A program made the translations under genes and the position numbers. Under the pieces are notes generated by a model. It saw nothing but the letters and a program-made list of their open reading frames with translations, searched no databases and was not told the origin of the DNA. Of a DNA stretch of 52,067 nt, positions 1 through 7,124 are shown piece after piece. Position 1 is the stretch's first letter; each line of letters opens with the position of its first letter. The DNA comes from Archaeoglobi archaeon (GTDB taxonomy: Archaea; Halobacteriota; Archaeoglobi; Archaeoglobales; Archaeoglobaceae): the NCBI GenBank assembly GCA_029259335.1, contig JAPDIY010000012.1, positions 1 through 52,067 on the forward strand, given 5' to 3'.

Positions 1-82
1 GTGATGCGAGACCGTGAAGGAACACTTCTCCATCTTTTATCTGCGATGCCATTACCTTTATCATAACGTCTGCGGGGTGCAT
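1..82 (-). CDS. CoA-transferase subunit B, N-terminal fragment
   Basis: Only the first 27 codons are in the window, reading MHPADVMIKVMASQ and onward, and the gene continues past the left edge. The ATG at 82-80 follows a strong AAGGAGGTGG ribosome binding site at about 90-99. It starts two bases after the stop of the subunit A gene, so the two are translationally linked. Family I CoA-transferases (glutaconate CoA-transferase type) are alpha-beta enzymes with adjacent A and B genes, so this is most likely the beta subunit that moves CoA between acyl groups. The identification rests mainly on position, since too little sequence is present to show the catalytic glutamate. Confidence 0.6.
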   Translation of the reverse strand, partial: MHPADVMIKVMASQIKDGEVFLHGLAS

Positions 83-84
83 TT

Positions 85-897
85 CTACCACCTCCTTATG
101 AATTCGTCAATATACTCTTTTACCTTTCCCTCTCTGCACATTTTGAGGTATCTCAACACCTCTTCGTAGTCTGGTGGGTAGTAGTTGGGACATGCTGTTG
201 GATAAGCTCCCTTGGGGACGTGAACAACTGCTGTGGTGTAGCAGTAAGGGATCGTGTTCCTCTCTGGATTCTCTTTGAAGTAATCCGTTGGAACTATCTC
301 CTCAGCCGTGATTATGAGTTTCTTCGCAGCCTTCGCCTTGTAAACATCCTCAAATCTGCTACCCTCCAAACTGGCATTGCCACATCTGTCAGCCTTCTGA
401 ACGTGGATAACCGCTACATCTGGAACTATAGCTTTAACAGCTACAATTTCCCCGCCTCCAAATGGGTCGTTGATAATTTTCCAGTTTCCAAGTTTTTCGT
501 GCAGCTCAACGAGATCTGTTCCAATTATGCCTTTGACAGGCAGAAATGGAAGACCCATTGCACCAGCCCTCAAACCATTCACAACTGCCCCACATGTTTC
601 TTCGATGAACTGGATTTCGCCCTCTTGGACGGCCTTTCTAACGTTTGGAGCTAAGCCAAAAAGTTCAAATCCGACCATCGCAGCTCTTGCACACTTAACG
701 CATCCTGCAGCTATGAGGATATCAAAATCCATTCCGGGTTCCCTGTCAATAATGGTGAAATCCTTCTTTCCAGACTGAATCAGCTTGGCTATAAATGCCA
801 TGGGTTTTCTGACCATCGATACCCCGCTGAAGGTTAGAGTATCGCCGCTTCCCACTAAATCTACTGCAGCGTCGAGGTCAACAAGTTTATCTTTCAT
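85..897 (-). CDS. CoA-transferase subunit A, glutaconate CoA-transferase (GctA) type
   Basis: This 270-residue protein has the layout of family I CoA-transferase alpha subunits. An N-terminal segment with SGDTLTFSGV (about residues 16-25) resembles the CoA-binding turn, and a central GAMGLPFLPVKGIIGTD stretch (about 113-129) and the C-terminal VHVPKGAYPTACP are typical of GctA-like proteins. These enzymes move CoA from one acyl-CoA to another acid, and in Archaeoglobus such genes are linked to fatty or dicarboxylic acid use. The substrate cannot be read from sequence. The start has no Shine-Dalgarno site, but an AT-rich TATA-like stretch at about 919-927 sits some 25 bases upstream, so a leaderless message is likely. 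It ends in TAG, with the B subunit starting three bases later. Confidence 0.8.
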   Translation of the reverse strand: MKDKLVDLDAAVDLVGSGDTLTFSGVSMVRKPMAFIAKLIQSGKKDFTIIDREPGMDFDILIAAGCVKCARAAMVGFELFGLAPNVRKAVQEGEIQFIEETCGAVVNGLRAGAMGLPFLPVKGIIGTDLVELHEKLGNWKIINDPFGGGEIVAVKAIVPDVAVIHVQKADRCGNASLEGSRFEDVYKAKAAKKLIITAEEIVPTDYFKENPERNTIPYCYTTAVVHVPKGAYPTACPNYYPPDYEEVLRYLKMCREGKVKEYIDEFIRRW

Positions 898-969
898 AAT
901 CTAATAGCTACATTATTTTTTTAAAATGTATCGAAAACAAGGTCTATCATTTACGACTGACTAAGCCAA

Positions 970-991
970 ATACAAAAATAATAAAAAAATT
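970..991 (-). terminator. T-rich terminator after aprA
   Basis: Directly after the aprA TAA, the minus strand runs into a T-tract broken by a few A residues, ending TTTTTGTATTTG. No hairpin precedes it, which fits archaeal oligo-T termination. It separates the sat-aprBA operon from the CoA-transferase genes. Confidence 0.5.
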
Positions 992-2923
992 TTAGTAGGT
1001 CCAGTCAATTACCTGGACGTAGGGAACCTTCTCGAAGGTCCACTCGTTCTTCTCCGCGTCGTACTTGCTGCAGACGAAGCACTTCCACTCCTCATCGTTG
1101 AGGTCTGGATAGTCGGTTCTGTAGTAGTATCCGGGCCATCTGGTCTCCTTTCTGAACAGCATGTGTCTGACGTGAGCTTCAGCTGTCCAGACTCTGTGTA
1201 CAAGCTCCCATGCTCTCATCAGCTCGTGCAGATCTCTTGCTGCAAGCTTCTCAAGATCCTCCTTCATGAAGGCGAGTAGCTCGAGTGCCCTCTCAAGCAT
1301 CTTCTCGTTGGTCTTGTAGATTGTCGCGATACCTGCAGCATACTCGTCCATGATCTTCTGCAGCCTCACAAGACCCTGCCACGGCAGGATGTACTCTGGG
1401 TTAACATCATCAGCGGTTGAGAGGTTCTTGTACTGCTCGTACCTCTCCATCGGAGCGTAGGCCTTCTTCTTCAGCTCCTCAACAACAGCATCATCAACCT
1501 CTGGATTGGGCTTCTGTTCGAGGATGTACCTCACTGCAGCCTTGGCAGCGATTCTACCCTCAGTGAACGAACCGCTGGAGAACTTGTGCGGGTTGGCTCC
1601 AGCACAGTCACCGATTGCAAACAGTCCCTTGACTGTCGTCATTCTGTTGTACTTCAATGGGAAGAGCTTGGCGTACTCTTCTGGCATCAGGTCTTCTGGA
1701 CCACAGACCCAGAATCCAGCCTCACCGCTGTGTGAACCCATGATGTAGGGCTCAGCTGGCATTGCCTCACTCGGTTCATCCTGCGGATCGATGTTCTGGC
1801 ACGCCCACAGCAGTGCCTGACTGACTGTCATGTCGAGGAAGTCCTCGAAGGCCTCCTCGTAGACGTGCTTCAGTTTCTTCTTGTCACCACCTGCAAGCTC
1901 GGCAAGTGCAGTTGGGGTGTCCATGTAGATCGGGCACTTGCAGTCCATTATCTCAAGCATGACTTGATGGTTTCTCAGTGGCGTTGGTGTTGGGACTGCC
2001 GTACCATATGGCTCATACTTCTTCAGTTCATCAGCTCTGGTTTCGATGTAGAGTTCTCCAAAGGCGTTCTTCGCCTTGCACTTGAAGAACAGGAACCATG
2101 CTCCTACTGGCCCGTAACCGTCCTTGAACCTGAAGGGTATGAACCTGTGCTCGAACTGGGTGAGCATTGCTCCGGCCTTCATTCCCATGTAGTAACCACT
2201 GCCAGTGTCGAAGATGGCATACCACGTTCTTCCAGCAGCCTCTCCAGTGCTTCTTGGTCTGAACAGCAGTGTTGCACCACCGGTAGCAAGAATGACGGCC
2301 TTGGCCTTGAACACGTAGAACTTGGGTTCTCTTACGCTAAAGCCAACAGCTCCAGCAACTGCATTGGGATCGTTCTTGTCCTTGAGCAACTCGAAGATGA
2401 AAACTCTCTCATATACGTTCTCCTCACCAACAGCCATCTTCGCAGCTTCGGCAATGATTGGCTTATAGCTCTCACCGTGGATCATTATCTGCCACTGCCC
2501 TTCTCTAACATACTTGCCCTCGGGGGTCTTCCAGATTGGCAGCCCCCACTTCTCGAAGAGATGGACTGTACCATCAACATGCCTTGCGTAGTCTGCAACG
2601 AGGTCTTCTCTTGCAAGGCCCATCATGTCGAGGGTTACGTATCTCACATAATCTTCAAGGGTATTCTGCCTCTCAGACCTGCCGGTCAGATCAATGTATG
2701 TGTTTATGGCCGAGAGACCCTGAGCAACAGCACCGCTTCTCTCGATAGCGGCCTTCTCGACAAGTGTAACCTTAAGTCCACCAAGCTTTGCCCAGTAGGC
2801 AGCCTCGTAAGCTGCGCCACAGCCAGAGAAACCGCCTCCAATAATCAGGACGTCCGTCTCGACTACCTCTGTCGGCACATCGGCAGCCTTATACGTTTCA
2901 ACCTTCTTCGGAACATATACCAT
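992..2923 (-). CDS. aprA: Adenylylsulfate (APS) reductase alpha subunit
   Basis: AprA is the FAD-carrying catalytic subunit of dissimilatory APS reductase, which reduces adenosine-5'-phosphosulfate to sulfite and AMP in the cytoplasm. The 643-residue protein matches the A. fulgidus enzyme closely over its length as I remember it. The N-terminal FAD dinucleotide fold carries GGGFSGCGAAYE (about residues 29-40), followed by the RSGAVAQGLSAIN segment and a long C-terminal helical domain. The ATG at 2923 is chosen over a GTG three codons earlier because a GAGGTGG site is correctly spaced before it and the protein then starts MVYVPKK, as in the family. It lies 16 bases after aprB, in the order sat - small ORF - aprB - aprA known from Archaeoglobus. 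Electrons come from AprB and ultimately the membrane Qmo complex, which is not in this window. Confidence 0.98.
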   Translation of the reverse strand: MVYVPKKVETYKAADVPTEVVETDVLIIGGGFSGCGAAYEAAYWAKLGGLKVTLVEKAAIERSGAVAQGLSAINTYIDLTGRSERQNTLEDYVRYVTLDMMGLAREDLVADYARHVDGTVHLFEKWGLPIWKTPEGKYVREGQWQIMIHGESYKPIIAEAAKMAVGEENVYERVFIFELLKDKNDPNAVAGAVGFSVREPKFYVFKAKAVILATGGATLLFRPRSTGEAAGRTWYAIFDTGSGYYMGMKAGAMLTQFEHRFIPFRFKDGYGPVGAWFLFFKCKAKNAFGELYIETRADELKKYEPYGTAVPTPTPLRNHQVMLEIMDCKCPIYMDTPTALAELAGGDKKKLKHVYEEAFEDFLDMTVSQALLWACQNIDPQDEPSEAMPAEPYIMGSHSGEAGFWVCGPEDLMPEEYAKLFPLKYNRMTTVKGLFAIGDCAGANPHKFSSGSFTEGRIAAKAAVRYILEQKPNPEVDDAVVEELKKKAYAPMERYEQYKNLSTADDVNPEYILPWQGLVRLQKIMDEYAAGIATIYKTNEKMLERALELLAFMKEDLEKLAARDLHELMRAWELVHRVWTAEAHVRHMLFRKETRWPGYYYRTDYPDLNDEEWKCFVCSKYDAEKNEWTFEKVPYVQVIDWTY

Positions 2924-2939
2924 TTTTACCACCTCACCT

Positions 2940-3392
2940 TTAAGCCTTCTTCTTTACCTGCGGGAATTCGTTCAGCCCGAGAATATCTGGCTCGCCAGCC
3001 AGAAGTTCGCTCTTCAGGGCATCCTCAGTTGGTTCGGGGAATCCCTCAAATGGCTGAATTGAACCCCACGGGGTCGTTCTTATTGCGAACTTGAATCTCA
3101 GCACCTTCCCGTTTCTGTACTTGACTGTCCACATAATCGAATCCGTACCTCTCATTGGCACACATGCACCGCCAAGCGGGGAGTAGTCCACGTAACCCCT
3201 GACATCAACGGCACCCTGCGGGCACATCTTAACACAGCTGTAGCACTCCCAGCACATGTCTGGCTCTCTGTTGTAGGCCTTCATTGTCTCTTTATCCAAC
3301 GTCATCAAGTCGTTGGGGCAGATGTACTCACACGCCGTTCTCTCCAACGCCTTACATCCATCACACTTTTCGGGGTTTACAAACGATGGCAT
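2940..3392 (-). CDS. aprB: APS reductase beta subunit, ferredoxin-like
   Basis: AprB carries two [4Fe-4S] clusters that pass electrons to the AprA flavin. Its 150 residues equal the A. fulgidus length. Cysteines for the two clusters lie in the first 60 residues: CDGC with a longer spacer to C21 and CEYICP, then CWECYSCVKMCP. A C-terminal tail (from about residue 70) wraps around AprA in the known structure. The start is well supported by AAGGAGGTGAG about six bases before the ATG. It is co-transcribed with aprA (16-base gap) and with the small ORF and sat upstream. Confidence 0.97.
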   Translation of the reverse strand: MPSFVNPEKCDGCKALERTACEYICPNDLMTLDKETMKAYNREPDMCWECYSCVKMCPQGAVDVRGYVDYSPLGGACVPMRGTDSIMWTVKYRNGKVLRFKFAIRTTPWGSIQPFEGFPEPTEDALKSELLAGEPDILGLNEFPQVKKKA

Positions 3393-3438
3393 TCAACTCA
3401 CCTCCTTCTTTACTTACATTTTAAAAAATTTGAAAGTT

Positions 3439-3786
3439 TTATTCTATTTCGGGCGGAGGAATATACTCATCCTCCTTCTTCGCAGCTTCCACTATTTCGT
3501 CAAGTCTTTCGAGGACCTTGTCTATGACATCGAGGGATTTTGCCTTTGCAATCTCCTCGAATACTGCTCTTCTGAATGCTACTGGTATATCCTCGATGTA
3601 ACCTCTTGAGTCAATTCTCGCCTTGTCGAAGGCTTTCAGGATTTTCTCGGATTTTTCTTCTGGAACCTCGACAATGAGTGATCTCAAAGCTCCGCCGAAC
3701 AGATATGTTATCTTCTCCTCCAGCGGCGTTCCCTTTATCTTTGAGTATCTTTCATCATCCAGAATTACCGAAATGTAGTGCGGCAT
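3439..3786 (-). CDS. Conserved small protein between sat and aprB
   Basis: This 115-residue acidic, soluble protein begins MPHYISVILDDERYSKI. I chose the ATG at 3786 because GAGGTG stands six bases upstream, whereas a longer reading overlaps the sat gene. It has no cysteines and no membrane segment or nucleotide-binding loop. Helices dominate, and the C-terminus is Glu/Lys-rich and ends EDEYIPPPEIE. A small ORF in the same place between sat and aprBA is known in A. fulgidus, so the link to sulfate reduction is conserved, but I know of no assigned function. A role in Sat or AprAB assembly, or as a partner of the complex, is inference from position only. The gap to sat is 10 bases and to aprB 46 bases. 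Confidence 0.8.
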   Translation of the reverse strand: MPHYISVILDDERYSKIKGTPLEEKITYLFGGALRSLIVEVPEEKSEKILKAFDKARIDSRGYIEDIPVAFRRAVFEEIAKAKSLDVIDKVLERLDEIVEAAKKEDEYIPPPEIE

Positions 3787-3796
3787 CTTCATCACC

Positions 3797-5167
3797 TCAC
3801 GCTTTGGGAACCTCCATTGCTGGCAAATCAATTTCAAGCTCCTTGTTCTTCATGTCCAAGTACTTCCTGTTCACGAACGGATAGTTGTACACTTTCCACC
3901 ACTTAACTATTGCCTTGTAAACCTCTGGTCTCATGACAACTCTCGGCGGGAAGACTCCTTCGGCAACCATTCCTCTCAGGAAGCTTCCGCTGAACTTCTG
4001 CTTGGCGTCTGTATGACCGCAGCTCTCGCTGTAGGCAATCTCCTGACAGATCGGACAGTACCAGAACTCAGCCATGTTCTGCGGAATGATCTTGAGGCCG
4101 TAGTCAACTTCATTTGGCGGAGCTTCGAAACCGAAGCTCGGAATTCCCTTGCTCCACAAGATCTGCGTTGCGTACATGTCGTAGTACTCACCAACCGCTG
4201 CATGGTCTCTGCCGAACATGTGGTGCGTGCATCCCATGTTTTGTCTGATAACTCCATGGAGTAGAGACTCAATCGGGTTTCCATATCTCATGTCCCAGAG
4301 CGTGAAGGTAACCATGTGCCTCTCAGGCTTGATGTAACCGTACTTGTTGACAGCCTCATGACCTTCAAGGATAGCCTCATCCGGATAGTCTCCTCTCCTC
4401 TTAGCTCCAATTATTGCGTTGACAAGAATTCCATGGCATGGCTCAATATCGCCAGTGTATGCAGCACATTTCATCAGCATCTCATGCCCAACGTGGGGGA
4501 CATTTCTCGTCTGGTGAGCAATGACTGTTCTCCACTTCTTCTCGTTCTTTATCACTTCCCTGCACTTTGCTGGTGGGAACCAGAATCTGTCGAAGGGCTC
4601 CTTAAACTTGGGCTCATTCACAATAGTGTACTTGCCAGCGAGAATTACAGGTTTGTGCATCTTGTAGATCATGTATCCGGGATGTTTCTCATTGAATGGC
4701 TCTCTAACAACTTCAGGGTTCTTCTCAGGAGTACCAAATGTTCTTGTCGCGACATCCGTCGGATCGATCTTGTAAATTTCCTCGATGTCAATAGTTGCGA
4801 ACGGCTGACCCTTAAGCATAAGCAAAAGCCTGTCTCCCTCTTTGACATCAAGAGCTTTGTAGTCTTCCTCGCTGATATCAAACAGAATTGGATAGGGAAA
4901 TATCCACTCACTCAAAAGTCTCCTCTCATTCAAAACCCTCTCAAGTTCGTTCTGAACCATTGAACCCTCAACGGGGCTGAAGAAGCCATAACAGACTGAC
5001 ATTATTTCTCTGTAAACGTGGCGAATCGGTGTGCCGTCTGGGAGCGTTGTGGGCTTTAATTCGAACGTGGGGCATCCAGCAACCATTTTTTCGGCGATAT
5101 CTCTCTTTTTAACAACTCTATCAACAAGTTTTCCGCCGTGCGGTGGCGGTGTTTTAATCAAAGGCAT
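3797..5167 (-). CDS. sat: Dissimilatory sulfate adenylyltransferase (ATP sulfurylase)
   Basis: Sat activates sulfate with ATP to adenosine-5'-phosphosulfate and pyrophosphate, the entry step of sulfate respiration. The 456 residues equal the length of the A. fulgidus enzyme. The core motifs are present: the QTRN-type HQTRNVPHVGHE active-site loop, the GRDHAAVG motif of the second nucleotide-binding segment, and a conserved C-terminal zinc-type region with CPICQEIAYSESCGH. The ATG at 5167 is preferred over a GTG three codons earlier because AGGAGG is spaced eight bases before it. It is the first gene of the operon, and its promoter is visible at 5208-5218. Confidence 0.98.
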   Translation of the reverse strand: MPLIKTPPPHGGKLVDRVVKKRDIAEKMVAGCPTFELKPTTLPDGTPIRHVYREIMSVCYGFFSPVEGSMVQNELERVLNERRLLSEWIFPYPILFDISEEDYKALDVKEGDRLLLMLKGQPFATIDIEEIYKIDPTDVATRTFGTPEKNPEVVREPFNEKHPGYMIYKMHKPVILAGKYTIVNEPKFKEPFDRFWFPPAKCREVIKNEKKWRTVIAHQTRNVPHVGHEMLMKCAAYTGDIEPCHGILVNAIIGAKRRGDYPDEAILEGHEAVNKYGYIKPERHMVTFTLWDMRYGNPIESLLHGVIRQNMGCTHHMFGRDHAAVGEYYDMYATQILWSKGIPSFGFEAPPNEVDYGLKIIPQNMAEFWYCPICQEIAYSESCGHTDAKQKFSGSFLRGMVAEGVFPPRVVMRPEVYKAIVKWWKVYNYPFVNRKYLDMKNKELEIDLPAMEVPKA

Positions 5168-5207
5168 CTCTTTCACCTCCTAGCTATACTTTATTTTCTT
5201 TCAGAAA

Positions 5208-5218
5208 CTTATATAAAT
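5208..5218 (-). promoter_or_regulatory. TATA box of the sat-aprBA operon
   Basis: On the minus strand the sequence CGAAAGATTTATATAAG gives a purine-rich BRE followed by a near-consensus archaeal TATA box. The predicted start lies about 25 bases downstream, near 5185, which leaves a short leader carrying the AGGAGG site before the sat ATG at 5167. It is one of the best promoters in the window, as expected for a highly expressed respiratory operon. Confidence 0.8.
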
Positions 5219-5317
5219 CTTTCGAAAAATATTTTCATGATTAAAGGTTTACGAATTTTTCCTCACTGTAAAAATTGATATAAGCTCATTCTTTCGAAAT
5301 TTTGCAGCTCTCTGTTA

Positions 5318-6001
5318 CTAAATTTTTCTATCTAATTCTTTCGAAATTTTCGAAAAACCTTCGATTAAGTAGTAACCCCTCATCCCATCCCAGACTTTTT
5401 TCGCGCTCAGAATCTTTATTCTTTTTTTGTAGAGCGGAGCGTCGAGGACGAGAGTCTCGTACTCTCCCCCTTCACCTGCGAGGTGAATTTTATACTTTTT
5501 GTTCAGCTCTTTCAGGACATTAAAACATTTTTCATCAATTCTGCGTCCCAAAAATGACTTGTCGAGACCCATTGCAGATACGCTGACTATTATGGTCTCA
5601 AAATTCTTAACAACCTTCTCCATTATCTCCTCAACGTCTCTTTCCCAGAGTGGAGCTATCAATTCCATTCCTGCCATTTTACATACCTTTTCAAATCTTT
5701 TTTTCTGGTAGCTGGACTCTATTCCACCGATGCACAGGGCATCCGCTTCAATATCTCTAATCTGTTCCGCTACCTCCTCAACTTCAACTTCTTCAATTCC
5801 TGAAACCTTGAGCTTTGTAATTGGAATTTCCAAGCAGTCAGCAATTACATCGAGCATGTGCAGGTTCACGGAATGGAACATGTATGAATCGGTATTTTCT
5901 GGGATAATTCCGAGCAGCCCTACAATTTCATGCTCTTCAGCAACCTCGTGCAGAGCGAGCATCGAATCCTTACCACCTGAAATCAGAGCGAGAACCTTCA
6001 T
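5318..6001 (-). CDS. dph6: Diphthine-ammonia ligase, DUF71 PP-loop ATPase
   Basis: The 227-residue protein starts with the PP-loop SGGKDSMLAL of N-type ATP pyrophosphatases. It also has the C-terminal signature GEGGEYETLVLDAPLYKKRI found in the Dph6/MJ0570 family. Dph6 amidates diphthine on elongation factor 2, the last step of diphthamide synthesis, using ATP and ammonia. Length is normal for the archaeal single-domain form, which lacks the YjgF domains of eukaryotes. Its ATG overlaps the stop of the upstream alanine dehydrogenase gene by four bases (ATGA), so the two are co-translated. A role in another amide ligation cannot be excluded. Confidence 0.88.
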   Translation of the reverse strand: MKVLALISGGKDSMLALHEVAEEHEIVGLLGIIPENTDSYMFHSVNLHMLDVIADCLEIPITKLKVSGIEEVEVEEVAEQIRDIEADALCIGGIESSYQKKRFEKVCKMAGMELIAPLWERDVEEIMEKVVKNFETIIVSVSAMGLDKSFLGRRIDEKCFNVLKELNKKYKIHLAGEGGEYETLVLDAPLYKKRIKILSAKKVWDGMRGYYLIEGFSKISKELDRKI

Positions 6002-6966
6002 ATTCTGAAAAACTGCATTTTTATGCCCCTGTTTTCTTTCCGAGCATTTTCAAAGACAACTTTTCCGACAGCAATATCTTGTATCGCTAAACCTGTTGAG
6101 TCAAAGATCGTTATCTCCTCGTCACTCTCCCTTCCCGGCTTTATGCCTGCAATAACCTCTCCAATAGTTGCGTGAATATCCTCTCTTCGCATCTCGCCCT
6201 TTGATATCGCCACGTTGATTTCGCCACCATGCGTTGCCTGCTCGATATCGTCCACAACCACCTTACCCTTCAGAAGGATCTCAATCTCCAGCTCCTGCTT
6301 TCCTTCCGCGTCTGCCCCTATTGCGTTTATGTGCGTCCCTTTGTTGATCCACGATGCCTTTACAACAGGCCGTCTTGATGGTGTTGTTGTAACCAGGACA
6401 TCACATTTACACGCCTCTCTTGCATCCGCGACCATTGCATCAACACCTGCTTTTCTGCAGTACTCACCAAACGCCTCAGCAACCTCCCTTCTCAAATCAC
6501 ATGCTTTTACAAGATCAATATCGAAGATTCTTCTCAGAGCGTCAAACTGGAAGTAAGCCTGCTTTCCACAACCAACAAATCCAAAAACCCTACTGTCTTT
6601 TCTCGCAAGATATTTTGCTGCCACACCGCCTGCTGCTCCAGTTCTGAGAGAAGTTAGGAAAGTTGCGTCCATAACTACCAGCGGAAAACCAGTCTCCGGG
6701 CTGTTTAGTATCATCAGGGCCATGACTGTTGGTAAGCCAATATCAGGATTGGATGGATGGGAGTTTACCCATTTTATCCCTGCATACCCCATTATATGTG
6801 CGGGCATCGCCCTCAAATCTCCTTTCGAAAAGTTCAGATATACTTTAGGCGGCATTGAAGCCTTTCCAAGTGCGTAAAGTCTGAAAGCTTCCTCAACAGC
6901 GTTCATAGCTTCTTCCATGGTTATGAGTTCTTCAACATCATCTTCTCTGAGAATTACGGTTTCCAT
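5998..6966 (-). CDS. Alanine dehydrogenase, ornithine cyclodeaminase family
   Basis: The protein is 322 residues from the ATG at 6966, the same length as the structurally known A. fulgidus archaeal alanine dehydrogenase. A longer reading to 7023 adds a non-conserved hydrophobic stretch and was rejected. Family features include the N-terminal MEEAMNAVEEAFRLYALGKASMPPK, the FLTSLRTGAAGG substrate-phosphate segment, the Rossmann motif GFVGCGKQAYFQ (about residues 133-144) and a C-terminal STGLAIQDIA. The archaeal enzyme interconverts L-alanine and pyruvate with NAD(H). Members of the fold also include ornithine cyclodeaminase and imine reductases, so substrate is assigned by close similarity to the Archaeoglobus enzyme. 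It is divergent from nrdJ and overlaps dph6 by four bases. Confidence 0.88.
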   Translation of the reverse strand: METVILREDDVEELITMEEAMNAVEEAFRLYALGKASMPPKVYLNFSKGDLRAMPAHIMGYAGIKWVNSHPSNPDIGLPTVMALMILNSPETGFPLVVMDATFLTSLRTGAAGGVAAKYLARKDSRVFGFVGCGKQAYFQFDALRRIFDIDLVKACDLRREVAEAFGEYCRKAGVDAMVADAREACKCDVLVTTTPSRRPVVKASWINKGTHINAIGADAEGKQELEIEILLKGKVVVDDIEQATHGGEINVAISKGEMRREDIHATIGEVIAGIKPGRESDEEITIFDSTGLAIQDIAVGKVVFENARKENRGIKMQFFRI

Positions 6967-7124
6967 ACCAACCACTTTGTTTCCCAATATTAAAACTAAT
7001 GTCAAAATAGTTTGATATTTCATAAAATAAATTTTCCATAGAGAAACGAATCTTCAGTAGGTGCAGTGGTAGAGCAGCCATAACGATTTTATTTGAAAGC
7101 TAATCAATCTTCATTGGTGGTCTG

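Noticed and set aside
1865-3094. A 409-codon open frame on the plus strand opposite aprA and aprB
   Set aside because: It lies entirely antisense to strongly supported genes, its product has no domain character and it results from the codon bias of aprA.
7059-7080. GTGCAGTGGTAGAGCAGCC looks like a tRNA D arm
   Set aside because: No acceptor stem, anticodon or T arm follows; it lies in the ala/nrdJ promoter gap.
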